From the NCBI RefSeq assembly GCF_000411555.1, contig NZ_KE150486.1:1178001-1242000 (forward strand): a stretch of DNA of 64,000 nucleotides, written 5' to 3'. The position numbers and the translations under genes are program-made. The notes beneath the pieces were generated by a model. The model worked only from the letters and a program-made list of their open reading frames with translations. It ran no database searches and had not been told where the DNA came from. Shown one piece after another: positions 1 through 10,812 of the stretch (position 1 is the stretch's first letter; the number at the start of each line of letters is the position of its first letter). The stretch is from Atopobium sp. oral taxon 199 str. F0494 (lineage in GTDB: Bacteria > Actinomycetota > Coriobacteriia > Coriobacteriales > Atopobiaceae).

Positions 1-47
1 GTAAAAGGTAGGGAAAAGAATCCTGCACCTACGAGAGGGTGAGATCT

Positions 48-539
48 CTACGAGAAATCCTCGGGATTAAGGCTCTCGACAAACTCATGGAAATCGGCTA
101 TCTCTTGCTTTTTGACGTCCTTCTCGACATCGGCGAAATCGGGCGCTGCAGCGGTTTCAAGAACCATTTCATCAGCATAGATGGGAGATCCCGTACGGAC
201 GGCAAGGGCAACGGCGTCAGAGGGGCGAGCATCGATATAGTGGTGTTTTCCCTCATCGGAGATGATTTCCAGCTGCGCAAAGAAGGTGGTGCCCGAAACC
301 CCAGTAATCCGCACGCTTTTAAGGTCCGCGTTGAGCGCGTCAAGCAGGGAGCGCATGAGGTCGTGGGTGAGAGGGCGGCCTTGCGGCGTCTGGTCAACAC
401 CAAGGCTGATAGCCATAGCTTCTATGTGGCCAATGCGAATCGGAAGCCTCAAAGAGGATTTATGGAGCGCATCTTGAGGTTCGAGCACAATAATTGACGC
501 GATGGGACCCCCACCGACGACGACTGACTTGATATCCAT
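48..539 (-). CDS. Bifunctional nuclease family protein (BFN/DUF151)
   Basis: The 163-residue product has the BFN (DUF151) core: an early beta-rich part ending in the LPIRIGHIEAMAI segment, then the RPLTHDLMRSLLDAL helix and the DARPSDAVALAVRTGSPIY signature that defines the family. Family members are described as nucleases acting on DNA and RNA in plants and are widespread in actinobacteria, where the role is unclear. The frame stays open up to 623, but homology to the family begins at the ATG at 539, so I use that start; the ribosome binding site is weak for either start. An acidic tail of about 25 residues follows the domain. It is transcribed away from the tRNA pair. Confidence 0.85.
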   Translation of the reverse strand: MDIKSVVVGGGPIASIIVLEPQDALHKSSLRLPIRIGHIEAMAISLGVDQTPQGRPLTHDLMRSLLDALNADLKSVRITGVSGTTFFAQLEIISDEGKHHYIDARPSDAVALAVRTGSPIYADEMVLETAAAPDFADVEKDVKKQEIADFHEFVESLNPEDFS

Positions 540-727
540 CTTTCGCAATGACACTGCTGGTACCCCTGTATAAACGTCCTGCGCGTTCTGAGACGAGAAG
601 TGCCTCAAAAGAGTTACTATCATCTCATGTTTGCTGGATAGTTGTACCCATTGTTGGGTATTCTTAAAACAAATCGAAAAAAGTGTTGACCCTGTGAAAG
701 CTGCGTTGTATTATTGCTTCCTGCGTT

Positions 728-804
728 GGGCCTGTAGCTCAGTTGGTCAGAGCGTCCGGCTGATAACCGGGAGGTCACAAGTTCGAACCTTGTCAGGCCC
801 ACCA
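728..804 (+). tRNA. tRNA-Ile(GAT)
   Basis: The 77-nt cloverleaf includes an encoded CCA. The acceptor stem gggcctg pairs with caggccc, the anticodon loop ctgataa gives GAT, and the T arm is gttcgaac. It lies 90 nt before tRNA-Ala, a pairing usually seen in rRNA spacers, but no rRNA is nearby here. Confidence 0.97.
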
Positions 805-820
805 CTTTCTTGACAATAGT

Positions 821-853
821 CACCCCAGCGATAGCCGAGTCGCCGCTGGGGTG
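821..853 (+). other. 10-bp perfect hairpin between two tRNA genes
   Basis: CACCCCAGCG (821-830) pairs with CGCTGGGGTG (844-853) around a 13-nt loop. No T-run follows, so it is not a normal terminator. It may be a processing or spacer hairpin in a tRNA-Ile/tRNA-Ala transcript. Confidence 0.5.
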
Positions 854-894
854 ATTATTAAAAGCGCCTGAGGTGTGTTTAGGCGTATCTGTAC

Positions 895-970
895 GGGGAA
901 TTAGCTCAGCTGGGAGAGCGCGGGCTTTGCAAGCCTGAGGTCAGGGGTTCGATCCCCCTATTCTCCACCA
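895..970 (+). tRNA. tRNA-Ala(TGC)
   Basis: The 76-nt cloverleaf includes an encoded CCA. The acceptor stem ggggaat pairs with attctcc, the anticodon loop ctttgcaag gives TGC, and the T arm is ggttcgatcc. Confidence 0.97.
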
Positions 971-977
971 AACATTC

Positions 978-1007
978 AGGTCAGAGGCGTGCGTCTCTGA
1001 CCTTTTT
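978..1007 (+). terminator. Rho-independent terminator of the tRNA pair
   Basis: AGGTCAGAG (978-986) pairs with CTCTGACCT (995-1003) and is followed by a T-run. It sits directly after tRNA-Ala. Confidence 0.85.
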
Positions 1008-1162
1008 ACTGTCGAAAAAATTCAAAGCGGATACCGCAAGGCGTTAATATTGTCCGCTTGGCGAAAAGTCGCAACATTTCACAAAAAAGTGAGTAGGATT
1101 TTACTAAGAGTACGTTCTTTTCATTGGAGCTGTGGATACCCACAAAAGAGAAAAGAGTTCTT

Positions 1163-2320
1163 ATGACTAACCTTACTCGTCGCGGCTTTTTTGGCATGAG
1201 CGCGATTGCGGCCGGCCTAGGTCTTGCAGCGTGCAACAATTCAGACAAAAAAGACGATTCCGACAAGAGCGGTGACTCAAAAGGCGCGGCCGACGTCAAC
1301 TCTATTGAGACTGTTGGCGCTTCTGAAGAGCTGGTAAAAGCCGCTAAAGAAGAGGGCAAGCTGGTAGTGTATGGCTCCTGTGAAGAGGAGTATATGAATG
1401 CCGTGTGCAACAACTTCAAAAAGCTGTATGGCATTGAGGTTCAGGCGCAGCGTCTGTCCACCGGTGAAGTTGCCGCAAAGATTGAGGAAGAAAACGGACA
1501 TCCGTCTGCTGACGTGTGGTTCGGTGGCACAACTGATCCCTATAATGTGACATCCGCAAAAGGCCTGCTTGAGCAGTATGAGCCAAAGAACGCGTCCCAC
1601 TTGATTTCTGATAAGTTCAAGAGCACGAATAACGATTGGTATGGCATTTACAAGGGCATCTTGGGTATTATGTACGATAAGAACGAGCTTGAGCGTCTCA
1701 AGGTTGATCCTCCGCAGGACTACAAGGACCTCACTGACGCTAAGTATAAGGGTCTTATCTGGTCGTCCAACTACAATACCGCCGGTACTGCGAAGCTGAT
1801 TATCAATACCGTTATTCAGAAGTATGGTCACGACCAGGGTGTGCAGTATCTTGTTGATCTCGATAAAAACATCGCCCAATATACCAAGAGCGGCTCTGGC
1901 CCCTCTAAGGCCATTGGCACTGGCGAGTGCGTTATCGGCATCGGCATGCTCCACGACGGTATCTACCAGATTGTTGACCAGGAGCATGACAACATCGGTC
2001 TTCAGATTCCAAGTTCAGGCGCATCCTATGAGGTTGGTGCAACAGCGATCTTCAAGGGAGCGGAGCACGCCAATGCGGCAAAGCTTTGGGTTGAATACGC
2101 CCTGTCTCCCGCCTGCGTGAACCTCGCTCAGGAGAACGGTTCCTATCAGTTCCTGGTGATTGATAACGCTCAGCAGCCAAAGATTGCCGAGGAGTACGGT
2201 CTGGATCCGAACAACGTTATGGATTACAACTTTGAGGACGCGAAGAAGAATACCGAGCAGTACGTTAAAGATGTAATGACAGCCCTAGGCGGCGGAGACA
2301 ACCGCTTTAAGACAGAATAA
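1163..2320 (+). CDS. Iron-type ABC transporter substrate-binding lipoprotein
   Basis: The 385-residue protein opens with a twin-arginine-like lipoprotein signal (TRRGFFGMSAIAAG, then the lipobox LAAC with Cys at about residue 24), followed by a Ser/Asp/Lys linker. The body is an AfuA/FbpA-type family 1 solute-binding protein (KLVVYGSCEEEYMNAV, DVWFGGTTDPYN). It should sit on the outer membrane face and hand ligand to the permease and ATPase encoded downstream. Such proteins bind ferric iron most often, but relatives bind phosphonates or thiamine, so the substrate is inferred. The ATG at 1163 is chosen over 1124 because the signal peptide starts there. A hairpin after the gene probably makes the binding protein more abundant than its partners. 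Confidence 0.9.
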   Translation: MTNLTRRGFFGMSAIAAGLGLAACNNSDKKDDSDKSGDSKGAADVNSIETVGASEELVKAAKEEGKLVVYGSCEEEYMNAVCNNFKKLYGIEVQAQRLSTGEVAAKIEEENGHPSADVWFGGTTDPYNVTSAKGLLEQYEPKNASHLISDKFKSTNNDWYGIYKGILGIMYDKNELERLKVDPPQDYKDLTDAKYKGLIWSSNYNTAGTAKLIINTVIQKYGHDQGVQYLVDLDKNIAQYTKSGSGPSKAIGTGECVIGIGMLHDGIYQIVDQEHDNIGLQIPSSGASYEVGATAIFKGAEHANAAKLWVEYALSPACVNLAQENGSYQFLVIDNAQQPKIAEEYGLDPNNVMDYNFEDAKKNTEQYVKDVMTALGGGDNRFKTE

Positions 2321-2372
2321 TACGTATAAGGTATGGCGACAGTAGAGCATCTGTAGGTTTCTAACGCATGCT

Positions 2373-2402
2373 GGGTAGACAGATTTCTGTCTACCCGGTT
2401 TT
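2373..2402 (+). terminator. Intra-operon attenuating terminator
   Basis: GGGTAGACAG (2373-2382) pairs perfectly with CTGTCTACCC (2387-2396) across a 4-nt loop, followed by ggtttt. It lies between the binding-protein gene and the permease gene, the usual place for a partial terminator that raises binding-protein mRNA. Confidence 0.75.
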
Positions 2403-2452
2403 GCGTACAGGTTTTGAATAGAACATACAGTGCGATGGAGTTAGGAACCGGT

Positions 2453-4162
2453 ATGGCAAAGACTCAAAGCGCGCGGCTTGAAAGAAAGAAGCTGCTGGGC
2501 GACCCGATTTTGGTATCGACCATTGTCGTGCTCATCGCATTTCTCACCCTCTTTATCCTGTATCCCTTGGCCATTCTTTTGGTTGACTCCGTTGTATCGG
2601 ATAAGGGATTTACATTTGACGTGTTTACGCGCGTATTGGCGATGCCCACATTTATCAACGCCATTACCAATACGCTGAGGGTCGGTTTTGCCGTAGGTAT
2701 CCTGTCCGCGCTTGTAGGACTCCTTTTCGCCTATGTTGAGGTGTATGTAAAGCTCCGCACACGCGTTATGACGGGGCTGTTCCGTGTGGTGTCCATGCTT
2801 CCGGTAGTCTCTCCTCCCTTTGTGCTGTCGCTTTCCATGATTATGATGTTTGGCAAAAAAGGCCTTATCACCCGTGGTCTCTTGGGAATTTTTGACAACA
2901 ATATCTACGGGTTCTGGGGTATTTTCATCGTACAGGCCATGACCTTTTTCCCCGTGTGTTACATGATGCTCAGAGGACTACTCAAAAACATTGACCCGTC
3001 CCTGGAAGAGGCCGCGCGCGATATGGGCGCCAGCCGCTGGAAAGTGTTTACCAGCGTTACGCTGCCGCTTATTTTACCCGGATTAGGTAACGCGTTTCTC
3101 GTGTCATTTATCGAGTCGATTGCCGACTTTGCAAACCCCATGATTATCGGCGGTTCGTACGACACTCTGGCAACAACTATCTACCTGCAGATTACCGGCG
3201 CCTATGACAAGCAGGGAGCGGCTGCTATGGCAGTTATCCTGCTTTCGATTACCCTGCTCATGTTTGCGGTACAAAAGTTTGTGCTGGAGGCGAAAAGTAC
3301 CTCGACGCTGTCGGGAAAGGCGACGCGTGCACGTATGCTTATTACCGACAATTCAGTTCGCATTCCACTTTCCATTCTTTGTGCAGCGGTTGCCCTCTTT
3401 GTCGTAGGTATGTACCTGTGTGTTCCCTACGGATCATTTGTCCGCTCCTGGGGTTCCAACTATGAGCTTACGACAAAATGGTTTACACAGGTCTTCACTA
3501 AGTATCACGGTCTGCAGGCCTTCCACGACTCATTCATGTTGTCACTCATCGCGGCGCCCATCACCGCTCTTCTCTCGATGATTATCTCGTATCTGGTGGT
3601 AAAGAGGCGCTTCAGGTTCCGCGGTTTTATCGAGGCCGTTTCTATGCTTGCCATGGCTGTTCCCGGTACGGTTTTGGGTGTCGGCTACATCCGAGGTTTT
3701 TCCAGCGGCGTTATGCATACCGGCTTTTTGCAGGGTCTCTACGGTACGGGCATTATTCTAATCATCGTATTTGTAGTGCGCTCGCTTCCTACGGGCACAC
3801 GCTCGGGCATTTCGGCGCTGCGCCAGATTGACAAGTCCATCGAGGAGTCTGCTTACGATATGGGCGCAGACAGCTTTACCGTGTTCATGACGGTTACCCT
3901 GCCACTTATTAAGGATTCGTTCCTTTCAGGCCTTGTTACGGCGTTCGTGCGCTCCATTACGGCAATTTCCGCCGTTATTTTGCTGGTAACCCCGCAGTAT
4001 CTGCTTATTACCGTTCAAATCAATGAATTTGCGGGCAAAGGATCGTATGGCATGGCGTGCGCCTTTGCGACAATCCTGATTGTTATTACCTACGGTTCGG
4101 TTTTGCTGATGAACTGGGCTATAAAGCACTTTGGAACTAGCCGCGCGCTCAAGGAGGAGTAG
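2453..4162 (+). CDS. Iron-type ABC transporter permease, fused double domain
   Basis: This 569-residue membrane protein carries two tandem copies of the binding-protein-dependent permease domain, as in FbpB/AfuB. Each copy has an EAA loop that docks on the ATPase: LEEAARDMGASRWKVF in the first half and IEESAYDMGADSFTVF in the second. About 12 membrane segments are visible. The ATG at 2453 follows an agga motif by six bases and begins MAKTQ; upstream in-frame starts (TTG 2414, ATG 2435) are less well placed. The gene stops four bases before the ATPase start, so the two are translationally coupled. Confidence 0.9.
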   Translation: MAKTQSARLERKKLLGDPILVSTIVVLIAFLTLFILYPLAILLVDSVVSDKGFTFDVFTRVLAMPTFINAITNTLRVGFAVGILSALVGLLFAYVEVYVKLRTRVMTGLFRVVSMLPVVSPPFVLSLSMIMMFGKKGLITRGLLGIFDNNIYGFWGIFIVQAMTFFPVCYMMLRGLLKNIDPSLEEAARDMGASRWKVFTSVTLPLILPGLGNAFLVSFIESIADFANPMIIGGSYDTLATTIYLQITGAYDKQGAAAMAVILLSITLLMFAVQKFVLEAKSTSTLSGKATRARMLITDNSVRIPLSILCAAVALFVVGMYLCVPYGSFVRSWGSNYELTTKWFTQVFTKYHGLQAFHDSFMLSLIAAPITALLSMIISYLVVKRRFRFRGFIEAVSMLAMAVPGTVLGVGYIRGFSSGVMHTGFLQGLYGTGIILIIVFVVRSLPTGTRSGISALRQIDKSIEESAYDMGADSFTVFMTVTLPLIKDSFLSGLVTAFVRSITAISAVILLVTPQYLLITVQINEFAGKGSYGMACAFATILIVITYGSVLLMNWAIKHFGTSRALKEE

Positions 4163-4165
4163 CTC

Positions 4166-5245
4166 ATGGCAATAGAGAAAAAAGGGATCCGCCTCGAACA
4201 TCTTTCCAAAATCTACCAAGACCAAAAGACCAGCAAAGACTTCTACGCCGTGCAAGACGCCAATATTACTATCGCTCCCGGCGAGTTTGTAACGCTGCTT
4301 GGGCCTTCAGGCTGTGGCAAAACCACTATTTTGCGTATGATTGCCGGTTTTGAGAGCCCCGATGAGGGAAAGATTTTCCTTGGTGACGAGCAAATCGACG
4401 AACTGACGCCCAACAAGCGTGATACCGCCATGGTATTTCAGAGCTACGCCCTGCTGCCACACTATAACATTTTTGATAATGTCGCCTATGGACTCAAGCT
4501 CCGTAAGATGGATAAGGCTACTATTCGCGAGAAGGTCCTGCACATTCTTGCGCTTGTCGGACTTGAAGGCATGGAAGAGCGCATGACCAACCAGCTTTCC
4601 GGCGGTCAGCAGCAGCGCGTCGCCTTGGCTCGCGCCCTTGTCATAGAGCCCAGCGTATTGCTCTTTGACGAGCCGCTCTCCAATCTTGACGCGAAGTTGC
4701 GCGTGGATATGCGCAATGAGATTCGCCGGATACAGCAAGAGGCAGGCATCACTGCTATCTACGTGACGCACGACCAGTCCGAGGCAATGGCGCTTTCGGA
4801 TAACATCATCATTATGAAGAAGGGCGTTGTCGACCAGATTGGCGATCCGCAGACGGTGTACTATCACCCAATCGATGAATTTGTCGCCGACTTTATTGGC
4901 GAGTCAAACTTTTTGCACGCGTCGATTACGAAAAAGACCGACGCCGACACGGCTTTGTGTGAGTTTGAGGGCCACAACTTTGAGGTAAGCGGATGCTCCC
5001 ACCTGAAGGAAGGGGACAGCTGCTGCATCGTTTTGCGGCCCGAGTCAGCAAGGCTTGCCGATGAAGGCGTCTTGACGTGTGATGTGGTGCTTTCCCGCTT
5101 TATGGGTCATTACCAAAATTACCAGGTTATGGTTGGCGACACGCTTGTGAAAATTACCGACTTCAACCCCCGCACACATAAGATTTATAACGTGGGAGAC
5201 CATGCTTACGTCAACTTCACCAGGGATGAAGTGCATGTTTTGTAG
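4166..5245 (+). CDS. ABC transporter ATP-binding protein (iron/polyamine type)
   Basis: The 359-residue ATPase energises the importer encoded just upstream. Walker A GPSGCGKT is at residues 46-53, the signature LSGGQQQR at 144-151, Walker B VLLFDEP at 164-170, and a TOBE-type regulatory domain fills the last ~110 residues. The layout matches FbpC/PotA proteins. A strong ribosome site (aaggaggag) overlaps the end of the permease gene. Confidence 0.93.
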   Translation: MAIEKKGIRLEHLSKIYQDQKTSKDFYAVQDANITIAPGEFVTLLGPSGCGKTTILRMIAGFESPDEGKIFLGDEQIDELTPNKRDTAMVFQSYALLPHYNIFDNVAYGLKLRKMDKATIREKVLHILALVGLEGMEERMTNQLSGGQQQRVALARALVIEPSVLLFDEPLSNLDAKLRVDMRNEIRRIQQEAGITAIYVTHDQSEAMALSDNIIIMKKGVVDQIGDPQTVYYHPIDEFVADFIGESNFLHASITKKTDADTALCEFEGHNFEVSGCSHLKEGDSCCIVLRPESARLADEGVLTCDVVLSRFMGHYQNYQVMVGDTLVKITDFNPRTHKIYNVGDHAYVNFTRDEVHVL

Positions 5246-5268
5246 TGGAGCGTATAGGAGGAGGCATC

Positions 5269-5736
5269 GTGCCTAGTCGTGAGCACAAGGTGAACAAGCG
5301 CCGAGATGGCGTCTCGCCCGAACTTGACGAGCTCTCTTCTGCGTTGATGGGCGATGCTTTTGACGTGCTCGCCGAAGGTGGGACGCTTAACGTAGTGCTG
5401 GCGGTTGAAGACGACAAGGGCATGGTGGCCAGCTATGAGTTTTCTGACGATGGCCCCGAAGAGCTTTTGGAGGAAGCGCGAAAGCGAGTGTTGACTTTGG
5501 CGCGGCACGCGGGTGATGTGGAACAAAATCTCGGTATGCCCGTGAGATACGCGCTTGTCTATGAAGGCGCCGTTGCCGATGAACATGGCGCCTACAACGA
5601 TGCGGTGCTCCTTGAATTTGGCGAGAGGAACTACCGAAGTTATTCAGCGTTTTCGCTGGTGGAAGGTAAGGGAAAAGGGGACGCCTTCACATGGACAGAT
5701 CCTGCTCCGGCAGGGGAGCTTGAGCCCCTCCTATAA
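5269..5736 (+). CDS. Conserved hypothetical protein, last gene of the importer operon
   Basis: This is an acidic, soluble protein of 155 residues with no motif that I recognise. A GTG start at 5269 is chosen because an ideal taggaggagg precedes it at the right distance; the frame is open from 5245, where it touches the ATPase stop. A conserved-looking core contains DELSSALMGDAFDVL, LNVVLAVEDD and a C-terminal FGERNYRSYSAFSLVEG. The tight spacing suggests co-expression with the transporter, but no role can be assigned. The 236 bases after it, up to typA, show no gene and no clear terminator. Confidence 0.7.
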   Translation: MPSREHKVNKRRDGVSPELDELSSALMGDAFDVLAEGGTLNVVLAVEDDKGMVASYEFSDDGPEELLEEARKRVLTLARHAGDVEQNLGMPVRYALVYEGAVADEHGAYNDAVLLEFGERNYRSYSAFSLVEGKGKGDAFTWTDPAPAGELEPLL

Positions 5737-5972
5737 GAATGCGGTGCTGCTATCCACACCGTTGCTTGTACCTACGCCACGCCGCGGTAAGCGCTTCGCC
5801 CACGTCCATGCCACGCCGATACCCGCGCCAATTCCGTGTAAATTACTGCGTATCGAAAATAAACTCTGTATTTATCGGCGATTTTGGACTAAAGTACCAA
5901 AGCTAACCGTTTAAAAAAGCCGTGCGCGGCGGTACTTCTTGCTACGCGTACGGACAGGGAGAAATGAAGCCT

Positions 5973-7811
<1,839 letters not shown>

Positions 7812-7894
7812 AACCAAGTAAGCAAGAAGTGCTTTCAGGCGATTGAGAAACAGCGGCCTTCAGAAGAGCGAGCAAGAGCGGGCGAGAAAAATTC

Positions 7895-8629
7895 TCAGTC
7901 CTCGGGCTTTTCTTGCGTGAGCTTTGAGTTGGGCTTTGCGCGGAACTTGTGGACTCGCTCCATGACATGAGGGGTCAAATCGACGTCGGCGGGGGAAAGC
8001 ACATCGTAATGAAGTGACCAGCGGCGCAGGCCAACTGTGACAATGACACACAGGACGGCTGCCCACGGTTTTGAGATGTGGGCGTAGGTTACGGCCGCCC
8101 AATACGATGTGGAGCCCGCTACAGCGCAAAACGCGTATAGATTGCTGCGCTGAAAAATGCGAGGGATATCGCCCAAAAAGACATCACGCAGCATGCCGCC
8201 ACCCACGCCGGTGATAGACCCCATCAAGATGATGGACATGGGAAGCAGATGATAGATGAGAGCTTTGTCGGTGCCGACTACGGCAAACAAAGCAACGGAG
8301 ATGATATCAACCCATTCGAGGGCGCGCGGAAATTTGTCGAGTGGCCGCGGAAAGAAAAAGACAATAAGAGCCGTGAGAACAGCGGCTGGTATGGCATAGG
8401 GACTATCGAGCATATAGACGCCGCCATGCTGCATCATTACGTCACGGATGAGCCCTCCACCAAGGCCTCCCAGAAGTCCTAAACCTACGAAACCTACAAG
8501 ATCTAAGTGACGTTTGCGAGCCACGATAATGCCTGCAAGCGCGCCGACGATAACCGTTGTAAGGTCAAGCCATGAAGGCACGGCTACGGAAATATAATCC
8601 ATGCCACAGGGCGAGAAGAACGGCGGCAT
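7895..8629 (-). CDS. TRIC-type cation channel / UPF0126 membrane protein
   Basis: This 244-residue protein has about seven membrane segments with the two-fold repeat of the UPF0126 (YicG-like) family. Each half carries the glycine motif: GGLGGGLIRDV in the first and GVGGGMLRDVFLGD in the second. Bacterial homologues form trimeric potassium-permeable channels related to TRIC. The start at 8629 follows gggaggt; an in-frame upstream stretch to 8680 lacks such a site. It is convergent with typA. A charged cytoplasmic tail of about 35 residues ends in EKPED. Confidence 0.85.
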   Translation of the reverse strand: MPPFFSPCGMDYISVAVPSWLDLTTVIVGALAGIIVARKRHLDLVGFVGLGLLGGLGGGLIRDVMMQHGGVYMLDSPYAIPAAVLTALIVFFFPRPLDKFPRALEWVDIISVALFAVVGTDKALIYHLLPMSIILMGSITGVGGGMLRDVFLGDIPRIFQRSNLYAFCAVAGSTSYWAAVTYAHISKPWAAVLCVIVTVGLRRWSLHYDVLSPADVDLTPHVMERVHKFRAKPNSKLTQEKPED

Positions 8630-8837
8630 CCTGACCTCCCAAGAACGGACACACATAAGCGCGACACAACCACTACACAAAGGATAGCTAACAAAGGATA
8701 GCGAAGTCTGCGGCTGCGCGGTGATTTCAAAGCAGACCCATACTATACCTGTGTTTTTCTCGCCACTTTAACGGAAAGCAAAAATGACCGTGCGTTTTGT
8801 GTAAAATTCAGTTATACTGACGCATGCACTTTTATAA

Positions 8838-8928
8838 GGAGAGTTGTCCGAGTGGCCGAAGGAGCACGATTGGAAATCGTGTAGGCGCCTAAAGCGTCTC
8901 CAGGGTTCAAATCCCTGACTCTCCGCCA
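8838..8928 (+). tRNA. tRNA-Ser(GGA)
   Basis: This is a class II tRNA with a long variable arm and an encoded CCA. Acceptor ggagagt pairs with the ctctcc side, and the anticodon loop ttggaaa gives GGA. Confidence 0.96.
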
Positions 8929-8965
8929 GAGCTTTCACGGCGCCTGCGGGCGCCGTTTCACCCTT

Positions 8966-9055
8966 GGAGGGGTGGCAGAGTGGTCGAATGCGGCGGTCTC
9001 GAAAACCGTTTACCCCTTCGGGGGTACGAGGGTTCGAATCCCTCCTCCTCCGCCA
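8966..9055 (+). tRNA. tRNA-Ser(CGA), prophage integration target
   Basis: This is a class II tRNA with a long variable arm (taccccttcgggggta) and an encoded CCA; the anticodon loop tctcgaa gives CGA. Its last 23 bases are duplicated at 39268-39290, so the prophage entered here and restored the gene on integration. It remains complete. Confidence 0.96.
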
Positions 9056-9056
9056 T
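9033..9056. repeat. attL core (tRNA-Ser 3' end)
   Basis: 24 bases from ttcgaatccc to ctccgccat are identical to 39268-39291. The match stops at 9057/39292, the expected junction signature of tyrosine-recombinase integration. Confidence 0.93.
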
Positions 9057-9171
9057 GTTGTTTGTTTCAGACATACGGTTTTAACTGTGGTTTTATAAAC
9101 TCTAAAAAGGTTCAATTCGTCTAAACATTACAATTTGTACGTAATGCCTGAACAGGTCTTTTCATTTTCTC

Positions 9172-9204
9172 GGGACAAAGTAGGGGACAGAAAAGGGACA
9201 AAGT
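9172..9204. repeat. Candidate integrase arm-type sites
   Basis: GGGACAAAGT occurs at 9172-9181 and 9195-9204, with a related GGGACAG at 9184-9190 between them, giving three copies at 11-12 bp spacing. A similar GGGACAAAAG lies near attR at 39174, within the end of the integrase gene. The rest of 9056-9335 shows no gene. Confidence 0.45.
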
Positions 9205-9335
9205 GTATTTATCAAAGAATCAATCATTTTTGAGCTTAAATAGCCGGCTGTGATACTCCGGCTACTGTAGTTTAAGCTCTTAAAATCGATTGTAGTAAGC
9301 CGTTTACCTGCTCATTTGTAATGGTAAAACCGGCA

Positions 9336-9372
9336 TAAAAAACCCCCTCCCGCACGAAGCGAGAGGGGGTTT
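9336..9372 (-). terminator. Terminator of the prophage late operon
   Basis: AAACCCCCTC (9340-9349) pairs with GAGGGGGTTT (9363-9372). Read on the minus strand it is followed by a T-run and lies just past the endolysin gene, closing the lysis end of the late transcript. Confidence 0.85.
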
Positions 9373-9426
9373 GTTTGAGGAGAGCTTGCTCCCAAAAATC
9401 AACAGTTACAGTATACCACTTGAGCC

Positions 9427-10512
9427 TTAGTGCAATGCTGTCAAGCGTCCCTGTGCGTCTGTGTCAGCCTGCACGGTGCTGTCAGACAGTACCGAGCCAT
9501 CCTCAGCCACAGCGTAAGCGTGGCCGTCCAACACATGTACACCCTTGTCTAAGAGGTTGCCATTTTCTCCGGCAAGATACATCTTGCCGTCAACCTTAAA
9601 AAGCCCGGTAGCTATAGCACCCATGGGAGCGCCCGCATCCGGCTTGAGGTAATAGCGATAGCGTCCGACATCCTGCCAACCAACAGCCATAGAGCACTCG
9701 TAGCCGTCTTCGACCTCGCGGAGATAGTACCAGTGCTCACCGTCAAAGTACCAGCCTTTGCGAGCATAGCCGTCCTTATCAAAAGCGTACCAATAGCCAT
9801 CAATAAACGCCCAGCAATCGTAGTACCACGTCGTAGAGCTTAGCGCATACCACCAGCCATAATCGTTGTGTACCCAGTGCGGGGTAAAGGCGGTATCGGT
9901 GCCACCTGCAATTCTCGCCCAGCCAGCAGGCTCGATTTGCGCCACATTAAGGTCGCATCGACCACCTGAGCTTGAGAACTGCCAAATGGTCCAATCTTGC
10001 CACGCGCCGGTGTTATAAATCATCTCCGGCAGCTCCCACGAGAAGCGATTGTCCGGATAGCCTGCAATCCACAAAGCGCAATCACTCGCGCACGATGCCA
10101 CGTGAGGACGTCCAGCCGGATAGGTATATACCACCGGCCATATACCGGTACGCTCGTGTACCCTATCAACGAAGCGGCGCGGCCAGGTCGTGGAGCCCCA
10201 GGCGTCGTTGTCAGTAGTCTCCCAGTCGAGTGCTAAGAGAGCGCGGCCGATATAGCCACTAATACGGTCGAGGAAAGCGTCAGCTTCAGCTGCGGGGTCT
10301 CCACCGTCTGCGTAGTGGTATACGCCAATCAGCTTTCCGTCAGAAAGTGCTCGCTCAAGCTGAGCCGTCATATAGCTATTCATTGGTCGCGTGCCTTGTG
10401 TTGCTTTGGCAATCACGAAGTCAGAGCCGCTGTAAGCCGTCTCCACGTAGCTGCTGTCATAGGTACCGCCACTTATGGACTGGTAGCCGGAGACATCGAT
10501 ACCCTTAAGCAT
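9427..10512 (-). CDS. Endolysin: GH25 muramidase with cell-wall-binding repeats
   Basis: The 361-residue enzyme should cut the glycan backbone of peptidoglycan at the end of the lytic cycle. Residues 1-200 form a GH25 (Cpl-1-like) lysozyme domain; the conserved acids are Asp6 in GIDVSGYQ and Asp96/Glu98 in ALDWET. From about 210 to 345 there are aromatic-rich repeats of the choline-binding type (GWWYALSSTTWYY, GYWYAFDKDGYARKG, GKMYLAGENGNLL), which should bind the host wall. The ATG at 10512 follows ggaggg by eight bases; a GTG nine bases upstream is less likely. Its start overlaps the end of the holin gene. Confidence 0.93.
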   Translation of the reverse strand: MLKGIDVSGYQSISGGTYDSSYVETAYSGSDFVIAKATQGTRPMNSYMTAQLERALSDGKLIGVYHYADGGDPAAEADAFLDRISGYIGRALLALDWETTDNDAWGSTTWPRRFVDRVHERTGIWPVVYTYPAGRPHVASCASDCALWIAGYPDNRFSWELPEMIYNTGAWQDWTIWQFSSSGGRCDLNVAQIEPAGWARIAGGTDTAFTPHWVHNDYGWWYALSSTTWYYDCWAFIDGYWYAFDKDGYARKGWYFDGEHWYYLREVEDGYECSMAVGWQDVGRYRYYLKPDAGAPMGAIATGLFKVDGKMYLAGENGNLLDKGVHVLDGHAYAVAEDGSVLSDSTVQADTDAQGRLTALH

Positions 10513-10798
10513 TAGTGCCACCCTCCATAGCAGTATGAGTTGGCTTCTCAGATGGCTTTGTATATGTCATTGCGCGTGCAGAGTCGCCGAGACCCTGTGT
10601 AGTCGGGTCATTGACGATGCCCAAAATCGACAGCACCGCAAAAGCGGCATTGATAATGTCTGCAATCTGGCGGTTCAGTACGACAAAATCCCACTTATAG
10701 CCAAAGGGAGCCGCACATACCTGCACAAGCAAAAGTACAGCCGGCACAATGGCTAACCAAAAAGCTTTATTCTTCATACGTACGGTTAAATTGATCAT
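10505..10798 (-). CDS. phi-LC3-type holin
   Basis: The 97-residue protein resembles the phi-LC3 holin family: two hydrophobic segments (about residues 11-32 and 45-62), the motif ILGIVNDPTTQGLGDS after the second, and a polar tail. It would form membrane lesions that release the endolysin encoded next. The start may be ATG 10798 or the internal ATG 10777 (MKNKAFW). Confidence 0.88.
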   Translation of the reverse strand: MINLTVRMKNKAFWLAIVPAVLLLVQVCAAPFGYKWDFVVLNRQIADIINAAFAVLSILGIVNDPTTQGLGDSARAMTYTKPSEKPTHTAMEGGTNA

Positions 10799-10812
10799 GG
10801 TTGATCCTTTCT

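Noticed and set aside
39-497. 152-residue plus-strand frame over the BFN gene
   Set aside because: It is the antisense shadow of a recognised conserved gene.
2373-2402. Riboswitch in the transporter operon
   Set aside because: The hairpin is a simple 10-bp stem with a 4-base loop between genes; no conserved aptamer is seen, and attenuation explains it.
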